Assembly (NCBI RefSeq): GCF_035918235.1 | Contig: NZ_CP109485.1 | Location: forward strand, 9,703,001-9,767,000 | Length of the DNA stretch: 64,000 nt | Origin: Streptomyces sp. NBC_01445 | GTDB lineage: Bacteria > Actinomycetota > Actinomycetes > Streptomycetales > Streptomycetaceae | Reading direction: 5' to 3' | In this document: piece after piece, positions 9,263 through 17,193 of the stretch | Layout of the letters: each line of letters opens with the position of its first letter | Position numbering within the stretch: position 1 is the stretch's first letter | Notes under the pieces: model-generated | The model's database searches: none | What the model was told of the DNA's origin: nothing | What the model saw: the letters and a program-made list of their open reading frames with translations, nothing else | Translations under genes and position numbers: made by a program

Positions 9263-10016
9263 TCAGATACGGGACAGGTGGAGCGAGCGCAGGCCCGGCA
9301 GCGGGATGTCCAGCGAGAGACGCGGCGCCGTCCGGTGTTGTCGTGAGCGGGGGGAGTTGTTCGTGGGGGAACGTGTCGGTGAGTGCGTCGCGGGTCGTTT
9401 CGGCGTCGGTGGTGTCCGCGCGGTGCAGTGAGACGGCGTACGCGGTGTCGGCAGCGAGGCCGGTCACCCGTACAACGGCCGTGCGGTCCAGCGCCGGTGA
9501 ACCCGGCGACATACCGGGGCGGTCGGCGGCCGCGTTGCTCACCACGACGCACACGTGCGAGCAGTCGTCCGTGTGCGTCGCCACGGCGTTGACCAGGGCC
9601 TGGGCGCCGTCGCCGGTGACGTGCGGCGGTACGGCGCCGGTGGCGTCGACCGTGACTGTCACGGTCGCGAGGGAGATACCCCGGGCCTTGACGCACCCGG
9701 GGACGGGCGTCGGGGTGAGCGGTCCGGGGCCGTCGTCGGTCTGGGCCGCGACCTTGTACCAGTAACCGCGACCGGGTTCGGCCCGGGTGTCGGCGTACGG
9801 AGGGCGGGGGAGGGACTGCCCGGTCAGGGGCTCGTAGGGGCCCTGCGCGAATGGCGAGCGGTGCACGAGGTAACCACGGGCCCCCGGCACCGGCTCCCAC
9901 GTCAGGAACACATGGCCGGTGCCGTCCTCGGCGCGCAGTCCGGCGGGCGGTGGCAGGGTGACGGCCATTGCCGGGGGCCGGTCCAGGGCGTGTTGTGCGG
10001 CGTTCCTCGGTGACAT
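9263..10016 (-). pseudogene. Fibronectin-III / GH39-like protein remnant, internally deleted and frameshifted
   Basis: The N-terminus (start 10016) reads as a fibronectin type III-like module (FLTWEPVPGARGYLVHRS) typical of actinobacterial GH39 xylosidase-like proteins. After VTVTVDATGA the sequence jumps directly to a C-terminal beta-domain segment (ALVNAVATHTDD), and the catalytic barrel expected between them is absent. Near 9318-9330 the frame changes: one frame gives TTPDGAASLAGHP, while the natural end, SLDIPLPGLRSLHLSRI, lies in another frame and stops at 9263. I therefore read it as a deletion derivative that has also lost frame. It sits between permease 2 and the glucoamylase-like gene and has its own operator-like palindrome upstream. 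Confidence 0.6.
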
Positions 10017-10031
10017 GGTGGTCCGCCTCTC

Positions 10032-10051
10032 GAATGGATGCGCATACATTC
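10032..10051. promoter_or_regulatory. Operator-like palindrome upstream of the GH39-like remnant
   Basis: A 20-bp near-perfect palindrome: GAATG-n-ATGCGCAT-n-CATTC. It has the central CG and GCGC core typical of LacI-family operators and shares GCGCATACAT with the site upstream of the binding-protein gene. It lies 16 bp upstream of the remnant's ATG. Confidence 0.6.
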
Positions 10052-10116
10052 ATGGCGTACGGATTCACCGGTTCCCGTCCCCGTGGCGCGGGACGGGAAC
10101 CGGCCGGCGGGAAGGG

Positions 10117-11004
10117 CTACTTCAGCCCGGCGGTGGCGATGCCCTGAGTGAAGAAGCGCTGGAGCAGGACGAAGACAAGCAGCACCGGCAGCACCACGAG
10201 GAAGGCGCCTGCCATCAGGACACCGTTGGAACCGTCGGCCTGGGTCGGGTCCGTGGCGAAGGTGGCGAGTGCGACCGGGAGCGTGTACTTGCCCGGGTCG
10301 TTGGTGGCGACCAGCGGCCACAGGAAGTTGTTCCAGGAGCCGAGGAACACGAAGATCGACAGTGTCGCCAGGGCCGGCTTGACCAGCGGCAGCACAATCC
10401 GCCAGAAGATGTACCACTCGCGGGCGCCGTCCATCCGCGCCGCCTCGAGCAGCTCGTCCGGGATGGCCTGGATGAACTGCCGCATGAGGAAGACGCCGAA
10501 GGCCCCCGCCGCGAACGGCAGGATCAGCGCGGCGTAACTGTCGATCAGCCCCATCGCGCTCATCATCACGAACATGGGCAGCAGCATCAGGTTGCCGGGC
10601 ACCATCAGGGCGCCGAGCACGACACCGAAGATCGGCCGCTTCCCTGCGAAGTTCAGCTTCGCCAGGGCGTAGCCGAGCATCGAGCAGAACAGCAGATTGC
10701 AGACGGTCACGAACACGGCCACGAGCAGGGAGTTGAAGAGCGCCTGCCCGACGTCCATCCGGTCGAGCAGTTCCCGGAAGTTGTCCAGGGTCCACTCGGT
10801 CGGCCACCACACCGGCGGGCTCGCGCCCAGCTCCCGCTGCGTCTTGAACGACGACAGCGCCATCCACAGGAACGGCGCGACCGTCACGATCAGCCCGACG
10901 GTGAGCAGGACGTACACGAGTGTCCGACGGGCCCGGGTCGCCGGATCCCGCCGCGCCTTGCTCGCCGGGGCCGCGAGCGGGGCCCGGGTCTCGGTCGTAC
11001 TCAT
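10117..11004 (-). CDS. Carbohydrate ABC transporter permease (MalG type)
   Basis: A 295-residue inner-membrane permease with six predicted transmembrane segments and the cytoplasmic EAA loop (LLEAARMDGAREWYIFWRIVLPLVKP) that contacts the ATPase. It belongs to the CUT1 sugar-importer class. It overlaps the first permease gene by 4 bp (ATGA). No ATPase is encoded here; in Streptomyces such importers commonly share the MsiK ATPase encoded elsewhere (family knowledge). Confidence 0.92.
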   Translation of the reverse strand: MSTTETRAPLAAPASKARRDPATRARRTLVYVLLTVGLIVTVAPFLWMALSSFKTQRELGASPPVWWPTEWTLDNFRELLDRMDVGQALFNSLLVAVFVTVCNLLFCSMLGYALAKLNFAGKRPIFGVVLGALMVPGNLMLLPMFVMMSAMGLIDSYAALILPFAAGAFGVFLMRQFIQAIPDELLEAARMDGAREWYIFWRIVLPLVKPALATLSIFVFLGSWNNFLWPLVATNDPGKYTLPVALATFATDPTQADGSNGVLMAGAFLVVLPVLLVFVLLQRFFTQGIATAGLK

Positions 11005-11987
11005 GAGGTCTTGTCCTTGAGGAGGCGGAGCTGGAGCGTCGTGATCGCGAGGACGATCACGAACAGGACGTACGCCATGGCGCTGGCATAGCCCATGTGG
11101 AAGAAGTCGAAGCCCTCGCGGTACATGTGCAGCGAGATCGTCAGGGTGCTGTCCGACGGGCCGCCGTCGGTCATCACGAACGGCTCCTCGAAGACGTTGA
11201 GGAAGCCGATCGTGGTCATGACGGCGACGTAGAGCATGGTGGGCCGCAGCAGCGGCACCGTGATCCTGCGGAACTCCTGGAAGATCCCCGCGCCGTCGAT
11301 CCGCGCCGCCTCCCGCACCTCCGTCGGAATGGCCTGCAGACCGGCGAGGAAGAGGACCATCGCCGAACCCATGTTGCGCCAGACGGCCATCATGATCAGC
11401 GAGGGCATCGCGAGTGTCTCGGAGCCGAGGAAGTCCGGCGTCTGGATGCCGAGTTGGTGGCCGAGGCCAGCGATCAGACCCTCGCTGGGATCGAGGACGA
11501 AGCGCCAGATGACGGCGACCGCCACGATGGCTGTGACGACGGGCGCGTAGAAGCCGACACGGAAGAAGGTGCGCAGCCGGTCGATGCCCGAGTTGAGCAG
11601 CACCGCGGCCGCCAGGCCGCTGCCGATCGTGAGCGGCACGCCGAGCACGACGAAGTACGCCGTGTTGAACAGCGCCCTGACGAACCTGTCGTCCTGGAAC
11701 AGCTTCGTGTAGTTGTCCAGGCCCACGAACTGAGCCGACAGCGGATCAGTGACATTGCGCAGACCGAAGTCGGTGAAGCTCATCAACAGCGTGGCCACGA
11801 TCGGGAACGCCATGAAGGTGAGGAACAGCACCAGGAACGGTGTGGAGAACAGCCAGCCGGCGAGATTGTGGCGGGACAGCCTGTCCCGACGGCGCCGGCC
11901 GGGCCCGGTGCCGTCAGCCTGAGCCTTCGACACCACTGCGTCCTGTCCCGCACCCGGTGCACCGGCCTGTGCGGTGGTGGTGCTCAT
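11001..11987 (-). CDS. Carbohydrate ABC transporter permease (MalF type)
   Basis: A 328-residue sugar permease. The start is set at ATG 11987 (MSTTTAQAG), 4 bp downstream of the binding-protein stop. An in-frame extension further upstream is Arg/Ser-rich and overlaps that gene in another frame, so I reject it. The protein has a charged cytoplasmic N-terminus, six membrane segments beginning GWLFSTPFLVLFL, and the EAA loop VREAARIDGAGIFQEFRRIT. It partners with the MalG-type permease and the lipoprotein. Confidence 0.92.
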   Translation of the reverse strand: MSTTTAQAGAPGAGQDAVVSKAQADGTGPGRRRRDRLSRHNLAGWLFSTPFLVLFLTFMAFPIVATLLMSFTDFGLRNVTDPLSAQFVGLDNYTKLFQDDRFVRALFNTAYFVVLGVPLTIGSGLAAAVLLNSGIDRLRTFFRVGFYAPVVTAIVAVAVIWRFVLDPSEGLIAGLGHQLGIQTPDFLGSETLAMPSLIMMAVWRNMGSAMVLFLAGLQAIPTEVREAARIDGAGIFQEFRRITVPLLRPTMLYVAVMTTIGFLNVFEEPFVMTDGGPSDSTLTISLHMYREGFDFFHMGYASAMAYVLFVIVLAITTLQLRLLKDKTS

Positions 11988-11991
11988 GGGG

Positions 11992-13233
11992 TCAGTCCAC
12001 CAGCCCCTCGGCCGTCTTCTGCAGCGTCTTCGCGGTCGCCGCCGGGTCCGCGCCCTGCGAGATCTTCGCCAGGGCGCCCTCGACGGCCGCGGCGAACTCG
12101 TTCCACTTCTCCAGCGGCGGGATCGCCTTCGCCGTGTCGAGCGAGGCCTTGAAGGTGGCGAGCGACTCACCGCCGCTCTTGAGGGCGGGCTCGTCCCAGG
12201 CGGCCTTGCTGGCCGGCAGCGCCTTGTCCGCCTCGTACCACTGGGCCTGCGTCTTCGGCGTGCTGAGGTACTGGGTCAGCTCCTCGGCCGCCGCCTTGTG
12301 CGCGCTGCCCTTGAACGTGACCAGGGAGGCGCCGCCGACCCAGGAGGTCGAGGTCTTGTCCGCGGGGACGGGCACGACCTTGTACTTGTCCTTGATCTGC
12401 GGCTGCTGATCGGCGATGTTGCGCACCATCCAGGGGCCGGACTGGAACATCGGCCGCTTCCCGGAGGCGAAGTCCTTGGTGACGTCGTACCCGGGCGTGA
12501 AGGTCTTCTTGGCGAGACCCTTCTTGAAGTAGCTCGCCCACTCGGTGAACGCCCGTATCGCCTCAGGGGAGTCGAGGGCCGGCTTTCCGTCCTTGCCGAT
12601 CAGCTCGCCGCCGGCCGAGTACAGGTACTGGACCCAGCTCTGCCAGGCGCCGGTGCTGCTGGGCTGCAGGTCCGTGCCCCACTCGGTGCCCGACTTCTGG
12701 TAGGCGGCGGCGAGAGCCTGCTGGTCCTTCCACGTGGTGGGGGCCTTGTCGACGCCCGCCTTCTCGGCGAGGTCGGTGCGGTAGTAGAGCGCGCGGGTGT
12801 CGGCGTACCAGGGAACGCCGTACGCCGTCCCGTCCTTGACGTTGCTGTCCCAGGTGGCGGGGAAGAAGTCGGACTTCTTGAACGTCTTGGTGTCCACCGG
12901 CTCCAGAGCGTCCAGAGCGATGAACTCGCCCATCATCGTGGAGCCCATCTGCGCCATGTCCGGCGTCTTCTTGGCGGCGATGGCCGACACCAGCTTCTGG
13001 TGCACGACGTCCCAGCCCACCGGGGTCACCTTGACGGTGATGTTCGGGTGCTGCTTGGTGAACTCGTCGGTGACCGCCTTGAGGCGGGTGCCCTCCTCGC
13101 CCATGGCCCACACCGTGAGCGTCTGCTTCTTGTCCGCCGCCACCTGCTCACCCCCGCCGCTCCCGCAGGAGGTCAGGGCGAGCGCCGTCACCACCACGGT
13201 CGCGGCGACGCTGACGGACTTGGTGCGTGTCAT
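11992..13233 (-). CDS. Sugar ABC transporter substrate-binding lipoprotein
   Basis: A 413-residue extracellular solute-binding protein of family 1. The signal peptide ends in the lipobox ALTSC, giving lipidation at Cys23, followed by a Gly/Ser linker. The mature part opens LTVWAMGEEG, the usual first strand. It captures an oligosaccharide outside the membrane for the two downstream permeases. It is the first gene of the transport operon, with a LacI-type palindrome 17 bp upstream, so induction is likely by relief of repression. Confidence 0.94.
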   Translation of the reverse strand: MTRTKSVSVAATVVVTALALTSCGSGGGEQVAADKKQTLTVWAMGEEGTRLKAVTDEFTKQHPNITVKVTPVGWDVVHQKLVSAIAAKKTPDMAQMGSTMMGEFIALDALEPVDTKTFKKSDFFPATWDSNVKDGTAYGVPWYADTRALYYRTDLAEKAGVDKAPTTWKDQQALAAAYQKSGTEWGTDLQPSSTGAWQSWVQYLYSAGGELIGKDGKPALDSPEAIRAFTEWASYFKKGLAKKTFTPGYDVTKDFASGKRPMFQSGPWMVRNIADQQPQIKDKYKVVPVPADKTSTSWVGGASLVTFKGSAHKAAAEELTQYLSTPKTQAQWYEADKALPASKAAWDEPALKSGGESLATFKASLDTAKAIPPLEKWNEFAAAVEGALAKISQGADPAATAKTLQKTAEGLVD

Positions 13234-13249
13234 GGGGCCCTCCTACATT

Positions 13250-13280
13250 CATGTAAGCGCTGTACGTAAGCGCATACATG
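13250..13280. promoter_or_regulatory. Double LacI-type operator upstream of the sugar transporter
   Basis: A 31-bp inverted repeat with outer arms CATGTA/TACATG and inner arms GCGCT/AGCGC. It contains two CG-centred cores, GTAAGCGCTGTAC and GTAAGCGCATAC. The second is a perfect GTAnGCGCnTAC palindrome. It lies directly upstream of the binding-protein start, downstream of the lacI-type gene, and probably overlaps the promoter. Confidence 0.75.
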
Positions 13281-13386
13281 ACCCTGTAGTACGAGGCGGA
13301 CCGACTCAAGGGGTCTGGAGGTAACGCTTCCGTAAACGTGCGGACATCCGCGAACACGTAGCGGGGAAAGGGCTGTTGTGCACCGC

Positions 13387-14442
13387 TCAAAGGGTGCGTT
13401 CCTGTGCGCATCCGCAGCTCGCCCGGCGGGTCACCGTCACCGGCAGCACGCGCAGTTCGGCCGCCCGGTCGCGCTCGTGGAGCCGGGCGATCAGCAGCTC
13501 AACCGCCACCTCGCCCAGGTGGCCGGTCGGCTGCCGTACGGTCGTGAGCGTCGGCCGCACCAGACGACTCAGCGGGATCCCGTCGAACCCGGTCACGGCG
13601 ATGTCGTCCGGGACGGCGACCCCGCGCGCCTCCAGGGTGTGCAGCGCGCCCACCGCCATCTGGTCGTTGGCGAACACCAGGCCGTCGGGCATGGTCTCGT
13701 CCCGGTCCAGCAGCTCCAGTGCGGCCTTGCGGCCCGCGGCCTGGGTGAGGTCACCTCTGGTGTCGGGCGCCTTCGGCAACGGCAGTCCGGCCTCCAGGTG
13801 GGCGGCCTGGAAGCCGCGGAAGCGCGCCTCGCCGTCCGGTGAGTCGGCCGGTCCTCCGGCGAAGGCGAGACGGCGCAGCCCGTGGTCGACGATCAGATGC
13901 CGTGTCAGCTCCAACTGGCCGTCGAAGTTGGCCACTTCGGCGTGGTCGTAGCCGGTGTGCCGCTCGCCGGCCAGCAGGACGACGGGCTGCCGGCGCCCCA
14001 CGACGTCGAGGTCCTCATCGGTCAGCGACTGCGCAAGCACGGCCAGACCGTCCACGCGCCCCGCCACCTCGGCGAGTTGCCGGCCTGCCTGGTCGGCGTG
14101 CGCGGCCGAGATCAGCAGCGCGTAGCCCTGGCGCCGGGCCGCGCGCTCCATGCCCCGGATGACCTGGTCCGAGTAGAGCACCAGCTCGGCGTCCTCGGCG
14201 CCCGCGGCGTGCTCCGCCTCGGTGTCGTGGAAGTCGGGGAAGCAGAGTCCCAGCACTCCGGTCGCCCGGCTGGCGAGCCCGCGGGCGCTGCCGCTCGGCA
14301 CGTAGCCGAGTTCGCGCGCGGCGGCCAGGACCTTCTCGCGGGTCTCCGCCCGGACCGCGTCGGGGTTGCGGTAGACGCGCGACACGGTCGCGATGGAGAC
14401 GCCCGCCTGTTCGGCTACGTCGTACACCGTGGGAGTGGTCAT
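13387..14442 (-). CDS. LacI-family transcriptional regulator
   Basis: A 351-residue repressor. The HTH and hinge (TVYDVAEQAGVSIATVSRVYRNP) occupy residues 4-26, followed by a periplasmic-binding-like sensor domain ending in the usual VTVTRRASCG region. The start at 14442 gives the standard LacI N-terminus; longer in-frame starts add unrelated residues. It lies just upstream of the transporter operon in the same orientation. The palindromes at 13250-13280 and 10032-10051 are its probable targets. Confidence 0.93.
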   Translation of the reverse strand: MTTPTVYDVAEQAGVSIATVSRVYRNPDAVRAETREKVLAAARELGYVPSGSARGLASRATGVLGLCFPDFHDTEAEHAAGAEDAELVLYSDQVIRGMERAARRQGYALLISAAHADQAGRQLAEVAGRVDGLAVLAQSLTDEDLDVVGRRQPVVLLAGERHTGYDHAEVANFDGQLELTRHLIVDHGLRRLAFAGGPADSPDGEARFRGFQAAHLEAGLPLPKAPDTRGDLTQAAGRKAALELLDRDETMPDGLVFANDQMAVGALHTLEARGVAVPDDIAVTGFDGIPLSRLVRPTLTTVRQPTGHLGEVAVELLIARLHERDRAAELRVLPVTVTRRASCGCAQERTL

Positions 14443-14557
14443 CTTGCTGTCTCGCCTCGCCCCTTCGCCCGGCACCTGTGGCGTGCCCGGCTGCCTGCCG
14501 TCGTGCCTGAAAGCGCATTCAGCCTACGGTCGGGGAGGGTGCCTGGGCAAGATACCA

Positions 14558-14608
14558 GGTGCTGGTGCTGGTGCTGGTGCTGGTGCTGGTGCTGGTGCTG
14601 GTGCTGGT
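14558..14608 (+). repeat. Hexanucleotide tandem repeat (GGTGCT), about 8.5 copies
   Basis: Eight perfect copies of GGTGCT followed by a partial copy, in the gap upstream of the LacI regulator gene. It could encode Leu-Val on the + strand or His-Gln/Ser-Thr on the - strand, but I see no gene using it. It is a candidate slippage-prone locus. Confidence 0.9.
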
Positions 14609-14649
14609 GGCGACGGCCGCTGGCCTGGGTGCCTGTGGGTGCGGCGCCG

Positions 14650-14784
14650 TCAGCGGTGCGCGTGGTACAGCACGGGGTTGCGCGGAGTGTCCGGGACCGG
14701 GCCGATCGCCGTGCCGGGCATCCAGCCGCGGTCCGCGGCCTGGGGGTCGTTCGAGGGCTCGGCGACGCGAATGCCGGCGTCCAT
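14650..14784 (-). CDS. Short hypothetical ORF, possibly a gene remnant
   Basis: A 44-codon frame from ATG 14784 (MDAGIRVAEPSN) ending PVLYHAHR. Its composition looks protein-like (EPSNDPQAADRGWMPGTAIG) rather than like an antisense shadow, but I do not recognise it. It may be the surviving tail of a lost gene next to the IS200 scrap. Confidence 0.25.
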   Translation of the reverse strand: MDAGIRVAEPSNDPQAADRGWMPGTAIGPVPDTPRNPVLYHAHR

Positions 14785-14820
14785 CCCTCTCTTCGGAGGG
14801 AATCCGATTTCGTGAGTGCT

Positions 14821-15008
14821 CTAACCCGCAGGCCAGAGCGGACGTTTTTGCTGTTCGATGTACTGACGATCGCCAGGGGTGCGCCACCGCAGGACCCGGC
14901 GAAGTAGGAGCCGGACCAGAACCGGTCGTGCAGGATGAAGCGGTTGACGCGGTCGGTGAACTCCTGCCGCAGGTGACGGGAGGACACGCCCTTGAGCGAG
15001 TTCACCAA
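14821..15008 (-). pseudogene. IS200/IS605 TnpA (Y1 transposase) C-terminal fragment
   Basis: The translation gives the characteristic TnpA tail: VNSLKGVSSRHLRQEFT, then FWSGSYFAGSCGGAPL and, in a shifted frame, RQYIEQQKRPL. The HUH motif and catalytic Tyr-bearing N-terminal half are missing, and a small out-of-frame deletion lies between PLAIV and RQYIEQ. A hairpin with CCCCGC/GCGGGG arms at 15073-15086 may be a leftover element end. Confidence 0.75.
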
Positions 15009-15109
15009 GGGCCGAACGTTCTACGGGCCGGGCTGGCCCGTCGCGACGCCAACCAGGCATAGCGAGAAGCCACCCCGCTCGCGGGGCGGAGGAGTCACGT
15101 AGATCACCG

Positions 15110-15331
15110 TCATGACGCGGCGTGGGACGGCGGCGCGTGGTGGAAAGGTCCACCCCCGGTGGAGTTCGCGTCGCCGAGCGCGAACGGCTCCACGACGTCC
15201 TCGAAGTTCTGCTCGCTAACGGTCTGCTTGAGGCGGGCCTCGGACTCGTCGGAGATGAGAAGGTCCCGGCCGTACGCGATGTGGTGGCTGCCGCGGGCGA
15301 AGGCCGAGTGGGCCCATTTCCAGGGCCGGCG
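15110..15331 (-). other. Unidentified coding remnant
   Basis: A minus-strand frame ending at 15110 contains a well-formed stretch (AYGRDLLISDESEARLKQTV then EQNFEDVVEPFALGDAN) that looks like real protein. It has no convincing start and I do not recognise the family. Its upstream part runs into sequence antisense to nothing obvious. It is best read as a truncated gene next to the TnpA fragment. Confidence 0.3.
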
Positions 15332-15375
15332 GAGGCCGCCCCGTGCCGCAGGCTGGACAGTCCCGGTGAGAGGAG

Positions 15376-16002
15376 TCAGGCACCTTCCGCCAGCGTGGCG
15401 ACGCCGGGGCCGTGGAGGTTGTCGAGTGCCGCCCGGCGCCCCATCACAGCCAGAAGCAGGTCGAGCGCAGGCCCCTTCACCTCTGGCCCCGTTCCCAGCG
15501 CCAAGTCGGTGTCGGTCACCCTGAGTTGGAGACGCGTCAGTAGCTCCTTGGCTCCGCCGAACGATGCAGGAGTGCGTGTCTGCAGGCGGAGTGACCTGAC
15601 GACGGCCTGCGTGGGGTAGGTGCGGGTGAGGCCGAGGGGTCGGCGGATGTCCTCGCCGTGGACGACTTCTTCGACGAGCCGGCTGTCGAGGGGCGCCGGA
15701 GGGGTTGATGTGCGCGATGCCACCTGACGGAACCGCTCCAGGGTCTCCTGCGGTGTGCTCCAGCGTTCGCGTTCCACGCCACGGGTGTTCTGACGGTTGA
15801 AGTCGAACCGTGCCAGGGTCAGGTCTTTCACGAAACCGAGGCGAGTCGTGCGGGCCGTGTCGATCAGATGGGCGAGCACGTCGTGCACGGTCCACCCATC
15901 ACAGAGTGACGGCTTCAGCCACTGATCGTCCTTGAGGTGCGCGAGGTCGTCGATCAGCGCCTCGCGCTCGGCGTGCACCATTGCCCAGACATCGTCCGTC
16001 AC
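15376..16002 (-). CDS. Mycothiol-dependent maleylpyruvate isomerase family protein (DinB-like)
   Basis: A 208-residue protein of the actinobacterial DinB/mycothiol-dependent maleylpyruvate isomerase superfamily. It starts with the typical VWAMVHAEREALIDDL helix and has SLCDGWTVHDVLAHLIDTA, with the first metal-ligand His, and VEEVVHGEDIRRPLG, with the second pair. These four-helix enzymes use a divalent metal and often mycothiol. The particular reaction is unknown. The length is normal and no operon partner is evident. Confidence 0.85.
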   Translation of the reverse strand: MTDDVWAMVHAEREALIDDLAHLKDDQWLKPSLCDGWTVHDVLAHLIDTARTTRLGFVKDLTLARFDFNRQNTRGVERERWSTPQETLERFRQVASRTSTPPAPLDSRLVEEVVHGEDIRRPLGLTRTYPTQAVVRSLRLQTRTPASFGGAKELLTRLQLRVTDTDLALGTGPEVKGPALDLLLAVMGRRAALDNLHGPGVATLAEGA

Positions 16003-16161
16003 GGCATCTCCTTCATCGGCGCGGAGTCTGCCAGGTAGGACTTAGGGGACTACGGGAACTCATCGTCCGGCGCGCGGGGCACACGTTCCGTGACGAGAGG
16101 CCGCAGGTGGGTGGCCCGGCCGGTGCGCGGAATGCCGAAAGCCTGGCTGACCCGACGGGAT

Positions 16162-16181
16162 TCTCTGACTAAAGTCAGAGA
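16162..16181. promoter_or_regulatory. Perfect palindrome directly before the MarR-GNAT gene
   Basis: Inverted repeat TCTCTGACT-AA-AGTCAGAGA, ending one base before the ATG at 16183. It leaves no room for a ribosome site, so transcription probably starts at or next to the start codon and the palindrome is an autoregulatory operator. Confidence 0.8.
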
Positions 16182-16182
16182 T

Positions 16183-17082
16183 ATGGATGCGACGCAGATC
16201 GACGGGGTGCGGCGGTTCAACCGCACGGTCACCGAACGTGTGGGAGTGCTGCACGACCACTACCTGGGCCTCGACCGGCCCGTCGCCGAGGCGCGGCTGC
16301 TCTGGGAGATCGGCGTACAGGGCCGGGACGTACGGTGGCTGCGCGAGCGTCTCGGGCTCGACTCCGGCTACGTCAGTCGGCTGCTGCGCTCCTTGGAGAC
16401 GGACGGCCTCGTAACGGTGGAGCCGCAGCCCGAGGACAGGCGCGTGCGTTCCGTACGTCTCACTGATGCAGGCCGCACGGAACTCGCCGTGCTCGACCGG
16501 CGTAGCGACGAGTTGGCCGGCTCTCTCCTGGAGCCGCTCAACGCCGACCAGCGCGCCCGGCTCGTCGCCGCCATGGCCGAGGTCAACCGGCTGCTGACGG
16601 CCGCGACGGTCACGCTGGACGTGGTTGATCCGGAACGCCCGGACGCCCAGCACTGCCTGCGGTCCTACTTCGCGGAAATGCAGGAACGCTTCGAGACCGG
16701 ATTCGATCCCGCGCGGAGCCTGCTGCCCGACGCGGGTGAACTCCGCCCACCGCACGGCGTGTTCCTGGTCGCCCGGCTCCACGGCGAGCCTGTCGGCTGC
16801 GCCGGTCTGAAGCTGCCGCCCGGCGCCCCGGCCGAGATCAAACGCATGTGGGTCGATCCCCGCACCCGGGGCCTCGGTCTCGGCCGCCGGTTCCTGGCCG
16901 AGCTGGAGGCGCGGGCCGCCCGGCACGGCTGCGAGGTACTGCGCCTGGACACCAACAAGGCGCTCACCGCCGCGATCGGCCTGTACCACTCCTGCGGATT
17001 CCAGGAGGTTGCCGCCTTCAACGACGAGCCGTACGCGCACCATTGGTTCGAGAAGCGGATCACCACACCGCGGTCGGGATGA
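16183..17082 (+). CDS. MarR regulator fused to a GNAT acetyltransferase
   Basis: A 299-residue two-domain protein. Residues 1-145 form a MarR winged helix (VRWLRERLGLDSGYVSRLLR recognition helix and a DRRVRSVRLTDAG wing). Residues 150-299 form a GNAT domain with IKRMWVDPRTRGLGLGRRFL, the acetyl-CoA-binding loop, and a terminal YHSCGFQEV. The fusion suggests an acetyltransferase whose product or substrate also controls transcription. The start at 16183 is preferred because it matches the MarR N-terminus and abuts the palindrome. The gene may be leaderless. Confidence 0.93.
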   Translation: MDATQIDGVRRFNRTVTERVGVLHDHYLGLDRPVAEARLLWEIGVQGRDVRWLRERLGLDSGYVSRLLRSLETDGLVTVEPQPEDRRVRSVRLTDAGRTELAVLDRRSDELAGSLLEPLNADQRARLVAAMAEVNRLLTAATVTLDVVDPERPDAQHCLRSYFAEMQERFETGFDPARSLLPDAGELRPPHGVFLVARLHGEPVGCAGLKLPPGAPAEIKRMWVDPRTRGLGLGRRFLAELEARAARHGCEVLRLDTNKALTAAIGLYHSCGFQEVAAFNDEPYAHHWFEKRITTPRSG

Positions 17083-17193
17083 GGCTTCGACGGACTGGTG
17101 GATTGCGTGCCGGATGTTGAACATGTCCGGTGGAGCGGGCCCATCTGCGCCGTGTGGACCGCCTGCGGGGCGGCCGGTTGTAGCCTCCCTCTC

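Noticed and set aside
11988..12170. Longer N-terminus for the first permease
   Set aside because: Arg/Ser-rich sequence overlapping the binding-protein gene; the ATG at 11987 gives a normal permease.
14558..14610. CRISPR-like repeat
   Set aside because: It is a contiguous hexamer array with no spacers. No CRISPR repeat-spacer pattern is seen anywhere in the window.
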